From: Sphingobium psychrophilum
GTDB taxonomy: Bacteria; Pseudomonadota; Alphaproteobacteria; Sphingomonadales; Sphingomonadaceae
NCBI RefSeq assembly: GCF_012927105.1
Contig: NZ_JABBFV010000028.1
Span: 1 to 38,279, forward strand
Direction of reading: 5' to 3'
DNA length: 38,279 nucleotides
The notes beneath the pieces are model-generated. The model was given only the letters and a program-made list of their open reading frames with translations, was not told where the DNA came from and ran no database searches. The position numbers and the translations under genes are program-made. Numbering within the stretch: the first letter of the stretch is position 1; each line of letters begins with the position of its first letter. Positions 14,520 through 23,033 of this stretch are shown here, in pieces.

Positions 14520-16943
14520 CTACCCGCCTACTTTGGAACATTGGACGGTGGCGAGGCTGCTCATGGGTGCAGGCTTGCAGGGCGCAGGTTCGCCCCAGAT
14601 CCACCCCGATCCCTTATAGCCCAGATACACCCGCCCAAAGACATCGGGATCTGCCGCCATCACCGTCACCTGGTCCAGACTGCCTGCCGGAAAATCAACC
14701 AGCCGCTGCCAATTCGCCGCGTTGTCGAGCGAGCGCCAGATACCATAGACACCCCCTACCCTGCCCGACACATAGAGAGCGGGATAGGAAGCACCCGGCG
14801 CAGCCTTGCCAAAGGCGATGTCATCGACGCGATCGACGTTAACGATCTTCGTCCAGGTCGCGCCCTTGTCGGTGCTGCGACGCAGGACCGTATCGCCCGA
14901 GCTTGCATGACCGTTGGTAAAGAAGAGATGCCCCTCCCTGCCCGGCACGGAGCGCAATTTGGCCGCGAAATTGCTCTGAGGGGCGATTTCACCTTCATAC
15001 TGCTTCTGCCAGCTTTCTCCCCCGTCATGCGAGCGCCAGAGCCCGGCAAGCCCCTCATTGGGCGTCTCGCCGCTATGATAGAGATAGAAGACGCCGCCCT
15101 TTCCCTTGTCGGCCGTCAGGGTCTTGCGCTGATAATAGAATTCCTTGAACGAGCCGGGTGTGTCGCCCAGGGCCCCTGGCAGCGAAACCGCCTTCCAGCT
15201 TGCCCCGCCATCATTCGTCACAAAAGGCTGGCGGTTGAATGCCGGCGCCCAGACGATATTCTTCTTCTCGCCGGCCGATACAGCGATCGTACCAAAAGAC
15301 ATGCGCCAGGGATCGTCGGCCTTGGTGCCTGCAGGGGTCGGCAGCGCATAAAATTTGCGCCAGCTGCGCCCGCCATCCTGGCTGGTGCCAGCCATCACCG
15401 CGTTGCCGTCCTGCCAGCAGCAGGCGGTGCGGGTATCGCTCGCATTCGTCACCATGAAACGGGGATCGGACGGGGTCCAGTCGAGCTGCTGGGCCGCAAT
15501 GAGGACGCGCTCCTTTGGACCATAGGTGGTGGAATAGGCGTTGAGATCGTCCTTCACATGGATCCCAAAGTCCCAGGCTGCAAAGGCGGGCGACTGACCA
15601 GGTGGCTGGATCACATCATTAGCAACCAGTTCCTCGATACCGCGACTGTGGCTTTCCCATTGCGCAACCGAACTGCCCGGCGGCATGTCGGCATGGAATA
15701 CCCCCATGCCAGCCGCGACCCAGAGACGGTTGGGGATCTTGGCGTCGAAGCGGATATCGGCCGTTGGAAAATAGACCTCGTCAGCCACGCGCAGCCAGGG
15801 TGGATCCTTGGCCCCTGCCTTGACGTTATGGGAAATGCTCGTCCAGCTCGTTCCCCCATCGGAGGACTGATAGCCTGCGCCGCCATGATCAAAAACCACG
15901 ATCTGCTCCGCGCGCGGATTGGCGGCGATCGCCGAATATATCTTGGGTCCAAGGCCCGCCGTCGCCGTGATATCGCGCCATGCGCCCTTGTCATAGGCCC
16001 AGATCGACTTGGTCTGATCATCGACACCGAAGAAGACACCGCGCCGGTCGAACGTACCGCGCCGCAGGCTCAGCGGATGCGCTGTCCGGCTCGGAAGCGG
16101 CGCGAAGGTCCGTCCGCTATCGCCCGAGACATACATGCCGCGCCCCGAAGCAAAGGCGAATATGCGACCGGTCGCCTTGCCGCCAAGCGGCTGCTCGAAC
16201 CAGATCATGGGACCTGGCGCCTGAAGCCCGGCCTGCGGATCGCGGTCCAGCCCCAGCGGCAGGGATCCTACCCTCGCCCAGCGGCCACCGGCATCATCGG
16301 AACGCCACAAGCCGTCATAGGGGGTGCCAAGCAGCACAAGGTCGGGGTTGGCCGGATCCACGGCGATAAAGGCGCCCTGCAGCCGATATTCGCCATTCGC
16401 ATCCCATTTGAGCGGAAAGGGCGGCTGTGCCGAGGCAAGCACCCAACGCTTGCCCGCATCGTCTGTCCTGTAGACCTGTCCCTTGACGGCCATGTAAATA
16501 CGCTCTGGCCGGGAGGGCGCGACAGCGATCTCATAGACGCCCTGTGCGATACCATCCTGGACGCGGTCTTGCTCGGGCATGGCGGCCGCTGTTATCAACT
16601 GCTTCCAGCGGTCCGCCTTTGCATCCCAGATATAGCCGCCATAGACGTCCGAACGGATCACAAATGTCTTGCCGGACCCGTCCTGCGACAGGCCAGTGAT
16701 AAACCCGCCACCGCCAATCGCCACGGCTTTCCATTGATAGGCCTCACCCTCGACCGGTCCCCCGGCATTCGACAAGGCAGGCGGCGGGGCATGCGCTGCG
16801 CTTTCATTGCCAAGGACTATATAGGCGGCCACGCCTGCAACCAGCAACAACAGCAGCAAAGCGGCCATCAGTCCCGGCCACCGCTTGCGGCGCGGCTTGA
16901 CGAACTGTTCATATCGGATGCTACTGCGGTCGCGTGGCGGCAT
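14520..16943 (-). CDS. GH74-like secreted or anchored beta-propeller protein
   Basis: An 807-residue protein with a basic N-terminus and one hydrophobic segment (residues ~24-45, GLMAALLLLLLVAGVAAYIV), so it is anchored or exported. The rest resembles GH74/BNR-repeat double beta-propellers: YQWKAVAIGGGGFITGLSQD then VIRSDVYGGYIWD near the catalytic-Asp position of GH74 enzymes, repeated Asp-box-like motifs (YRTDDAGKRW, WRSDDAGGRW, SSDGGTSWTS, NDGGASWKAV, RSHDGGESW, RSTDKGATWT, RSLDNAANW) and SPAFAAWDFGIHVKDDL about where GH74 has its second catalytic Asp. Characterised GH74 enzymes cleave beta-1,4-glucans such as xyloglucan. Within this array it more likely acts on the locus' own polymer in the periplasm or outside. 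The start codon has only a weak, distant AAGGA. Confidence 0.75.
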   Translation of the reverse strand: MPPRDRSSIRYEQFVKPRRKRWPGLMAALLLLLLVAGVAAYIVLGNESAAHAPPPALSNAGGPVEGEAYQWKAVAIGGGGFITGLSQDGSGKTFVIRSDVYGGYIWDAKADRWKQLITAAAMPEQDRVQDGIAQGVYEIAVAPSRPERIYMAVKGQVYRTDDAGKRWVLASAQPPFPLKWDANGEYRLQGAFIAVDPANPDLVLLGTPYDGLWRSDDAGGRWARVGSLPLGLDRDPQAGLQAPGPMIWFEQPLGGKATGRIFAFASGRGMYVSGDSGRTFAPLPSRTAHPLSLRRGTFDRRGVFFGVDDQTKSIWAYDKGAWRDITATAGLGPKIYSAIAANPRAEQIVVFDHGGAGYQSSDGGTSWTSISHNVKAGAKDPPWLRVADEVYFPTADIRFDAKIPNRLWVAAGMGVFHADMPPGSSVAQWESHSRGIEELVANDVIQPPGQSPAFAAWDFGIHVKDDLNAYSTTYGPKERVLIAAQQLDWTPSDPRFMVTNASDTRTACCWQDGNAVMAGTSQDGGRSWRKFYALPTPAGTKADDPWRMSFGTIAVSAGEKKNIVWAPAFNRQPFVTNDGGASWKAVSLPGALGDTPGSFKEFYYQRKTLTADKGKGGVFYLYHSGETPNEGLAGLWRSHDGGESWQKQYEGEIAPQSNFAAKLRSVPGREGHLFFTNGHASSGDTVLRRSTDKGATWTKIVNVDRVDDIAFGKAAPGASYPALYVSGRVGGVYGIWRSLDNAANWQRLVDFPAGSLDQVTVMAADPDVFGRVYLGYKGSGWIWGEPAPCKPAPMSSLATVQCSKVGG

Positions 16944-16983
16944 GAGGGACCGTAATCCTTTTTCAAATCAGCGGGCTAGTGCG

Positions 16984-17730
16984 TCAGCCACGGGTCTTGG
17001 TAGCGAGGTGATAGAGGGCAATCGGGCTCGTCACAAGATAGCGCCAGCCAAGGCGTACGGGCTCGCGCGCGGCGCGATAGAGCCATTCGAGGCCGCTCGC
17101 CTGCATCCAGTGCGGCGCCCGCGATACCCCGCCGCCATAATGGTCGAACAGTCCGCCACAGGTGCGGATCCAGGCAAGACCCGGCAGCTGGTCGCGTGCT
17201 TCCATCGCAAACAGCTCCTGCCGCGGACTGCCGGTGCCCACCCATAATATGTCAGCGCCCGATTCGCGAATCGACTGCAGGATCGCTGGCACCTCGCCCG
17301 GCGAGAAATAGCCGTGGCGAACGCCTGCGACCTTGAGGGCTGGAAAGCGACTGCGCAGATATTCCGCCGCGCGCGCGGCCACCCCTGGTCGTCCGCCAAG
17401 AAAATAGAAGCTGATGCCCTTTCGCGCGGCAAGCTCCGCTGCGTCGAGCAGAAAATCCGTGGTCGCGGTACGCTCCCTTAGCGGCCGGGCGCACAATAAG
17501 CGGCTGGCAAAGACAAGCGGCATGCCATCGGCGTCGATCAGGTCTGCACTGTCCAAGGCCGCCCGCAAGGCGCGATCATTATGATAGGCCGCAACGATGC
17601 TGCCATTGGCCGATGTGACGAAGCGCGGGGAGCGCAGGAGCCCCGCACGGGCCGCAGCGACGTCGGATTCCATCAGGGCCGCAAGCTCAAGGCGCGTCAT
17701 CCGGGAAATCGGGATGCCACCGATAAGCAT
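16984..17730 (-). CDS. WecB/TagA/CpsF family glycosyltransferase (GT26)
   Basis: The conserved protein is about 248 residues: MLIGGIPISRMTRLE, FVTSANGSIVAAYHND, LDSADLIDADGMPLVFASRL (the family 'aD.v.pDG.g.v' motif), ISFYFLGGRPGVAARAAEYL and ADILWVGTGSPRQELFA (the 'GlG.PkQE' motif), with a C-terminal amphipathic tail used for membrane association in TagA-type enzymes. I prefer the ATG at 17730 because it gives the usual family length. The frame stays open to 17907 with ATGs at 17871 and 17907. That extension contains a Pro/Gly/Gln repeat (PGGQMPGTQAPGTQVP) encoded by a short tandem DNA repeat, and none of the starts has a strong Shine-Dalgarno. The product adds an early N-acetylated or glucuronic-type sugar in characterised homologues. 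Confidence 0.85.
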   Translation of the reverse strand: MLIGGIPISRMTRLELAALMESDVAAARAGLLRSPRFVTSANGSIVAAYHNDRALRAALDSADLIDADGMPLVFASRLLCARPLRERTATTDFLLDAAELAARKGISFYFLGGRPGVAARAAEYLRSRFPALKVAGVRHGYFSPGEVPAILQSIRESGADILWVGTGSPRQELFAMEARDQLPGLAWIRTCGGLFDHYGGGVSRAPHWMQASGLEWLYRAAREPVRLGWRYLVTSPIALYHLATKTRG

Positions 17731-17980
17731 CGTCTCGGCCAATGCGCCGTGGCAAGAGGCGGGCACCTGTGTCCCTGGGGCCTGTGTCCCTGGCATTTGT
17801 CCGCCTGGCGCCTGCTCGCCCTCTTGACCCTCTCTGCTCTGTGACACGCCTTCCCTTCCCAATGAATGCATGACAAAGTCTGGTGCGCCCTTATTGGCTC
17901 TTTGCATCGGCGCCAGCCATGGTCAATGCCCTTCCTAACGCGCAAAGCGTTCCGTCAACGCGATCGGCGGTCTTTGATCT

Positions 17981-18006
17981 GGGGCAATGGCCAGGGCCAA
18001 AGCCCC
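17981..18006. other. Hairpin between the WecB-like and flippase genes
   Basis: GGGGC (17981-17985) pairs with GCCCC (18002-18006), and inside it TGGC pairs with GCCA around a CAGG loop; an AA/AA internal loop separates the two stems. It lies in the 178-318 bp gap between the flippase stop and the possible WecB-like starts, inside the presumed operon. No T-run follows on the coding (minus) strand, so it is not a standard intrinsic terminator. It could attenuate or stabilise the mRNA. Confidence 0.35.
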
Positions 18007-18048
18007 AAGCCCCCTTATCCAGCCACATGCACCACGCCATGCCCGTTG

Positions 18049-19311
18049 CTATCGCGCCATAGAGCTATCGAAAATACAGCCCTGCTCTTTTGCGCGGTTG
18101 CGCATTTCGGTGCGAGCCGCGCGAAAGAGCAGCAGCGCATAGAGGCTTTCGCCAAGCGCAATACCGCCAATCGACCAGACCGGCCCCAACAGCATTTGCA
18201 GCGCCACGACCGCCATCACCGACACGATCGCACTCATGCTGCTTAGCTGAGCGAGCTTGCGGAAGCGCCCAGAGGCAAGCAAAACCGCACCGTCGCAGGC
18301 GTGGAATGCGCGAGCCAGCACCACGACAAACCACAGCAGCACGCCGGTCCACAGGATCGTATCGGCAAATTTCCCGTGAAAAACGAGCGCGGGCGCCAGA
18401 GCCAGAAGCGCAAGGGCACTCACCAGGGTCACACCCCATATCCCAAGCAGCGCCCAGCGCAATTGCGCGCGACCGCGCGCGACGAGCATCAGACTGCCGC
18501 TGGCCAGATCATGGACAAAGCGCGCGCGCTCGAACTCGGTGAGCGCATTGATCGCCACGGTGACTGGCCGGATGAGGAGGGCGGTGGCAGCGATCGGCGC
18601 AAAGCCCCCCGCGCCGCTTAGCGCAGTGACGATATAGCTCTGGCTATTGACCGTGGCTTCAGTCGTCACCACCCCCAGGAGCGACCAGCGCGCATCGCGC
18701 CGCCATATCTGCTGGTAACCGGTCATGTCCGACAGGCGCATGGCCCGAACGGTCGTCAGAGCCTTTGACCGGGCAAAGGGAAGAAGGCCAAAACCGGCGC
18801 TCACCAATAGCAGGAGCGCCGCATCCGCAAGGCTCGTCCTGGCAGCGCCGCTCATCATCAAGGCGCCAAGGAGCAGCGCCAGGGCATAGCCCACATCAGA
18901 GGCGATCGTGCGGGCAGGCGCCCTGTGGACAAGATACCAGGCCCTGGCGAAATGTCGCAACAGGGCCAGACCACCCCATAGTCCAAAGACGCAGGCTGCC
19001 GCCATGCCTGCGCCCAGCATCCAGGCGAGGCTGACAAAGGCGAGTGCGACAGGCAACAGAGCCAGACTGCTTACGCATAACAGCGCGCGCGGCGCCGCGG
19101 CGTCGTCATCTGCGCCCTTTTGCCCCACCGCGATCAGCAGAGGCGCTGTAAACAGCGCGCTCCACAGACTGATCGAAAATTGCGAGATAACCAGCAGGAA
19201 GGCAAAGCGTCCGAAATCGGCAATATCGAGCTGGCGCAGCAGGAGAAGCGACAGCAGAAATTGGGAACCGGCAACGCCTATTGGCCCGACCGCCGCCCCG
19301 GCATAGCGCAC
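18049..19311 (-). CDS. Second Wzx-like flippase or polysaccharide transporter
   Basis: A 420-residue polytopic membrane protein with about 12 hydrophobic segments. The N-terminus resembles MOP-family flippases: GPIGVAGSQFLLSLLLLRQL then DIADFGRFAFLLVISQFSIS (the 'lg..dfG.fa....' motif between helices 1 and 2). Sequence conservation is weaker than in the other two Wzx-like proteins of the window, and it is shorter. The position, 29 bp downstream of the Wzy-type polymerase and upstream of the WecB-like gene, supports the role of moving the repeat unit made by this array across the inner membrane. Confidence 0.75.
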   Translation of the reverse strand: MRYAGAAVGPIGVAGSQFLLSLLLLRQLDIADFGRFAFLLVISQFSISLWSALFTAPLLIAVGQKGADDDAAAPRALLCVSSLALLPVALAFVSLAWMLGAGMAAACVFGLWGGLALLRHFARAWYLVHRAPARTIASDVGYALALLLGALMMSGAARTSLADAALLLLVSAGFGLLPFARSKALTTVRAMRLSDMTGYQQIWRRDARWSLLGVVTTEATVNSQSYIVTALSGAGGFAPIAATALLIRPVTVAINALTEFERARFVHDLASGSLMLVARGRAQLRWALLGIWGVTLVSALALLALAPALVFHGKFADTILWTGVLLWFVVVLARAFHACDGAVLLASGRFRKLAQLSSMSAIVSVMAVVALQMLLGPVWSIGGIALGESLYALLLFRAARTEMRNRAKEQGCIFDSSMAR

Positions 19312-19340
19312 CAGACGCTGGGCAAGATCGCGCGAAGCGC

Positions 19341-20738
19341 TCAGCGTGGCCGCCCGACAGGCCGCCGTCGCACCGGGGCACGCACTGGCTGGCGAACCGG
19401 GCTGCGCGCAAACAAGCCCAATGACCGGCCCCGTAGCTGATGATGCCTGCCAGGGCTCGCCTGGGACTGCACATAGATGAGCGCGATCGTCAGCATCAGG
19501 AAGACCTGCACGACCGATATCCGGTCCATCAGACTGGTTTCGGTAAGATTGTGACCGGCGCAGAAGAACAGGAGCGACAGGAGCAGCGCGCGGCAGTCTT
19601 TGGATATGGCATGGCTCAAGAGCAGGCGCATTGCCGGCCAGAGAAAAAGCGCCACGATGACGATCGCCAGACCTGGCGCGCCGATCGTCACCAGCATGTC
19701 GAGATAGCCATTATGGCCATGGCCTGCATATTGCGCGATCCAGCCGCTGGTGAAGTCCCAGATCGGGCCCTCTTGCCCGATCTGCCAGAAGGAGCCGAAG
19801 CCCGCGCCTGTCAGGGGATGTTCAGAGGCATAGGTCAGGAGGATCGGCCAGATCTGCGACCGACCGGTGAGCGCCTCGGGGTCGTTGAGAAGCGCGCTTG
19901 CATCCTCGATGTAAAGCGGCACAAGCAACAGCAAAAGGCCAGCGGTCATGAACAAGAGCGGCCCGAGCAGCGCGCGATAATGGGTGCTATAGGGTCGGAT
20001 CACCAGGCCTGTGAGGATGGCGACAAACAAGATTCCCTGGGATGTCTTTGACTGGCTGAAATAGAGGAAGATGGCGCTCGCGGCGACAAGAGCCACTGAC
20101 AGATAGGGCGGCACCGAGCGCCGGTCGAACAGGAAGAAAAGGATCGTGAAGGCGCACACGGCCCCAGCCAGATTCTTGTGCGGCAACAGGCCCCGCCAGT
20201 TGCCGACCACCGAGGGATCGCCTCCCGGACTATCGGGCTGCAGCCCGACGCCGGGTACGAGAAGCGAGGCGTAATTTGCCACAAGCACCACGATGAGCGT
20301 CCAGCGGACCAGCTGCAGCGTACGGTCGTAACCAAGCTCAGCGACCGCGCGAAACAGGATCCAGATGACCATCGCGGTGAAGATGAAGCGGCGAAGCGAA
20401 ACAGCAGGCGCGATCGCCCAGCTGACGCTGATCAGACAATAGACCAGAAGAAGGATGATCGAGACCGGCAGCGGCAGCCAGCTAAGCCATCCCCTCCGGT
20501 GCCCGGGCAGCATGGCCACCGGACCTGCCACACCCAGCAGGACAAGAAAGAGGGTGCCAAGGAGCAGCTGGCGCACAATATCGCCTTTGGCGCTCTCGAG
20601 CGCGGCCTCGAAGCCCTCAAAGGATGAAGAGCCGACCGTTGCCAGGAGCAGAACGCCTATCAGCGCGAAGCCCGCAGCCACAAGTCGCCGTTGATCCTGT
20701 GGCCCCATCAAGGCAAAAGGCCGCGCCCGATTGATCAT
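19341..20738 (-). CDS. O-antigen ligase/Wzy-type polymerase
   Basis: A 465-residue integral membrane protein with 10-12 helices. The Wzy_C/O-antigen ligase signature is visible: ISVSWAIAPAVSLRRFIFTA ('lS..wS..p..s......'), then the large periplasmic loop with GNWRGLLPHKNLAG (typical 'G...hkN..G'), LTGAGFGSFWQI ('p..G.G...f') and YAGHGHNGYLDMLVTIGAPG ('HN.yL......G..g'). ATG 20738 gives MINRARPF directly before the cytosolic lead-in; the open frame reaches 20813 but adds unlikely residues. Within this array it most plausibly polymerises lipid-linked repeat units. A ligase function cannot be excluded from sequence. The 3' end lies 29 bp before the flippase. Confidence 0.9.
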   Translation of the reverse strand: MINRARPFALMGPQDQRRLVAAGFALIGVLLLATVGSSSFEGFEAALESAKGDIVRQLLLGTLFLVLLGVAGPVAMLPGHRRGWLSWLPLPVSIILLLVYCLISVSWAIAPAVSLRRFIFTAMVIWILFRAVAELGYDRTLQLVRWTLIVVLVANYASLLVPGVGLQPDSPGGDPSVVGNWRGLLPHKNLAGAVCAFTILFFLFDRRSVPPYLSVALVAASAIFLYFSQSKTSQGILFVAILTGLVIRPYSTHYRALLGPLLFMTAGLLLLLVPLYIEDASALLNDPEALTGRSQIWPILLTYASEHPLTGAGFGSFWQIGQEGPIWDFTSGWIAQYAGHGHNGYLDMLVTIGAPGLAIVIVALFLWPAMRLLLSHAISKDCRALLLSLLFFCAGHNLTETSLMDRISVVQVFLMLTIALIYVQSQASPGRHHQLRGRSLGLFARSPVRQPVRAPVRRRPVGRPR

Positions 20739-20820
20739 CTGCGCCTCGCCCACAGGGCAGAAAGGTCCGCATGCACCCGCTGGTGGCAGGTGCACGCCCC
20801 GCCTCGATGCCAAATGTCGT

Positions 20821-21924
20821 TCAGCATGCCGCTCCTGCTCCCATCAGCCTTTCATAGCGATCGACCATGATCGCGTTGGAGGCCTCAAGGCCGAGCCGAC
20901 GCGCGCGCTGCGCCCAATGTGCATACTGGTCAGGCGATTGCAGCAGTTCAACCATTATTGCGCCGAGCCTTTGCGGGTCATCGAGCGGCACCACCTGTCC
21001 ACAGAGCGTTCCATCCCTGGCCGTTACACCTTCCACCTGGACCGCCACGTCCGACACGATGAGCGGGAGCCCAAGCCTGGCCGCCTCGATCAGGGCGAGG
21101 CTATGGCCTTCATAATGGCTGACCTGTACGAAGATCGCCGCGCGGGCGGCGCGGGCAAGCGCCTGCGCGCGCGGCATATGGCCCAGAAATGCTACCTGGT
21201 CCTTAACGTTCAGATCAGCCGCGAGGCCACGCAATGCCGCTTCATCTTCCCCGGCGCCGACAATCTCCAGTCGTACTTTTGGGGCATGCGCCATGGCGGC
21301 AATCAGCAGCGGATAGTTTTTCTGATAGCTCAGCCGCCCGAGCGCAATCACAGGTCCGGTGATGCGCGTATCTATAGCCTTGGCCCGCAGTCCCTCGATC
21401 ATGACTTCGATATGCCGGGGCAAGGCATTGCCAATGACAAGGCACTTGCGACGATAGGCTAAAGGCTTTGCCTGCAAGGAGGCATCGACCGCCTTCGATA
21501 CGCTCACGATCGACGTCACGACGTCAAGCCGCCCCGTCAGACCATCGAGCCTGTCAAGCCATTTGCTGTGTGTCTCAACGGGCGAATGATGGGAAATGAC
21601 AAGACGGGTCCGAACGCCGGCAAGCGTTGCGGCCAAGGGCAGGAGCACATTGGCCAATGGCATGGCGGTCACGACCATATCGGGTCGCTCTGCTTTGAGA
21701 TAGGCCATCAGCCGTCTGACAAGCCGAACAGCCGCAAAGAGCGAGGAGGGTCGCTCGGATGCGACATGATGCCACAGGGGGGGCGAGGGGCTGTTATCCG
21801 TCTTGGGATAGAGCGCAAAACAGCCGGTATCATGGCCGCGTTCGCCAAGCCCTGTCGCGACGTCGTTCCATATCTCGACCAGCCCGCCCGCCTCGGAATG
21901 CGTCATGCCAAAGATGATTTTCAT
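20821..21924 (-). CDS. Glycosyltransferase family 4
   Basis: A 367-residue GT-B enzyme. The N-terminal domain opens MKIIFGMTHSEAGGLVEIWN ('GG.......la..L...Gh'), and the C-terminal domain has VIALGRLSYQKNYPLLIAAM (the 'vGrl...Kg...li.a' motif), LEIVGAGEDEAALRGLAADL, VAFLGHMPRAQALARAARAA and SHYEGHSLALIEAARLGLPL, the E-x7-E region binding the nucleotide sugar. The start overlaps the stop of the SGNH-like gene (ATGA at 21921-21924). It presumably adds one sugar of the repeat unit on the cytosolic face. Donor and linkage are unknown. Confidence 0.93.
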   Translation of the reverse strand: MKIIFGMTHSEAGGLVEIWNDVATGLGERGHDTGCFALYPKTDNSPSPPLWHHVASERPSSLFAAVRLVRRLMAYLKAERPDMVVTAMPLANVLLPLAATLAGVRTRLVISHHSPVETHSKWLDRLDGLTGRLDVVTSIVSVSKAVDASLQAKPLAYRRKCLVIGNALPRHIEVMIEGLRAKAIDTRITGPVIALGRLSYQKNYPLLIAAMAHAPKVRLEIVGAGEDEAALRGLAADLNVKDQVAFLGHMPRAQALARAARAAIFVQVSHYEGHSLALIEAARLGLPLIVSDVAVQVEGVTARDGTLCGQVVPLDDPQRLGAIMVELLQSPDQYAHWAQRARRLGLEASNAIMVDRYERLMGAGAAC

Positions 21925-23021
21925 GAGCGGCCCCTGCCCTGCTCAAGCGCGCGCGCTTCTCCTTTGGTGCGGACGAGCAACGGGGCAATGGCCTGTGCCG
22001 CCGCCCTCGATGCGCGCACGGCACCCGTCCGGTTGAGATGGGCGGCGCTCTGATACAGCTCCGGATGCCGCGCCAGATCGTCCAGGGCAAGAACCGGTCC
22101 AAAGGGTGCATAGGCACGGCGGTCGCCGGTCGCCTGAAGCGGGCCGTAAAGGGGGAGCGAGAGGAACGCGAGCGATACGTCGGCGTGTCTTGCACGCCTA
22201 GCGATCGACGCAAGATAATGGCGATCGATCGCCAGGCGATATCGGTCGGGCAAGGGGCGCAGGAGCGCAAGACCCGCGCGCTGTCGCGCGACCGCGTCCC
22301 TGCTCATCGTCAGGAGCGCTGCGGGCGCCATTGTCTGCTCACCATTGACCAGCGTTCCATCGGCCGTGCGATAGCCCAAAGTCCGGTCAAGGCCGGTACC
22401 AGGATAATCCGATGCGACAAAAATATCGGTAACACCGAACCAGGCAGGATGCATCTGTTGTGCGACATTGGCGATATTGCGGAACGGCAAGGCCAGCAGG
22501 TTGGTGAAAAAATGGGCATTGACCAGCAGAGGCGCGCGCATCAGTTGCGCCGCACTCGCGGTCTGTTTGAACATCGGGTGAGAGTTTGTGATCTCGCCAT
22601 CATCGGACAGGAGGATCAGCTGAACCTCGGGATGGGTTGCGAGCAGTTCCCGGGTGATCGTGTCTGCAAAATCTCGCCCCGGCATCACGATCGACAGATT
22701 GGCGACCGCTATGTCCCGCCCCAACCGGTCCGACAACGTTTGCGCCAGCACAGACGGGCTGATCCCTGATTCGAGCCGCGACGACCCGATAATGGCAATA
22801 TCTATCGGGCTTGGGTCGAAGTTGAGCCGTTCGTAGATCCAGCGGCTATGGAACATCTGCGTGCCGGCAGACTGCTGCCAGGCGATATAGCGGTCAAAGG
22901 GCAGGCACAGGCTTAGCAGCAGACAACCCAATAGGCCTGCCCCAAGGCCAAGCCACAGGCGCCACAGAGCGCCGCCCTCAAGCGTCTGCACAGCCCTATC
23001 CTGATCATTATCGACGCTCAT
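21921..23021 (-). CDS. Membrane-anchored SGNH-like protein (AlgJ/AlgX/DltD-like role)
   Basis: A 366-residue protein with a short cytosolic N-terminus, one transmembrane helix (residues ~20-41, WRLWLGLGAGLLGCLLLSLC) and a large presumably periplasmic domain. IDIAIIGSSRLESGISPSVL gives an SGNH block I with the nucleophile candidate Ser81. Near the C-terminus HLNRTGA matches the block V His (His328), but the Asp normally three residues before it (DxxH) is a Ser. The protein is encoded 12 bp downstream of the MBOAT gene. MBOAT proteins of exported-glycan acylation systems are usually paired with such a protein (AlgI-AlgJ/X, DltB-DltD). It overlaps the next GT4 by ATGA. It may complete acyl transfer to the glycan or act as a non-catalytic partner if the missing Asp matters. 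Confidence 0.7.
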   Translation of the reverse strand: MSVDNDQDRAVQTLEGGALWRLWLGLGAGLLGCLLLSLCLPFDRYIAWQQSAGTQMFHSRWIYERLNFDPSPIDIAIIGSSRLESGISPSVLAQTLSDRLGRDIAVANLSIVMPGRDFADTITRELLATHPEVQLILLSDDGEITNSHPMFKQTASAAQLMRAPLLVNAHFFTNLLALPFRNIANVAQQMHPAWFGVTDIFVASDYPGTGLDRTLGYRTADGTLVNGEQTMAPAALLTMSRDAVARQRAGLALLRPLPDRYRLAIDRHYLASIARRARHADVSLAFLSLPLYGPLQATGDRRAYAPFGPVLALDDLARHPELYQSAAHLNRTGAVRASRAAAQAIAPLLVRTKGEARALEQGRGRS

Positions 23022-23033
23022 CCGCCCTGCCCC

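Noticed and set aside
14334..16955. 873-codon plus-strand open frame opposite the propeller gene
   Set aside because: It is antisense to a well-supported protein, has no domain similarity and a composition (Arg, His, Gly, Pro rich) typical of GC-driven shadows.
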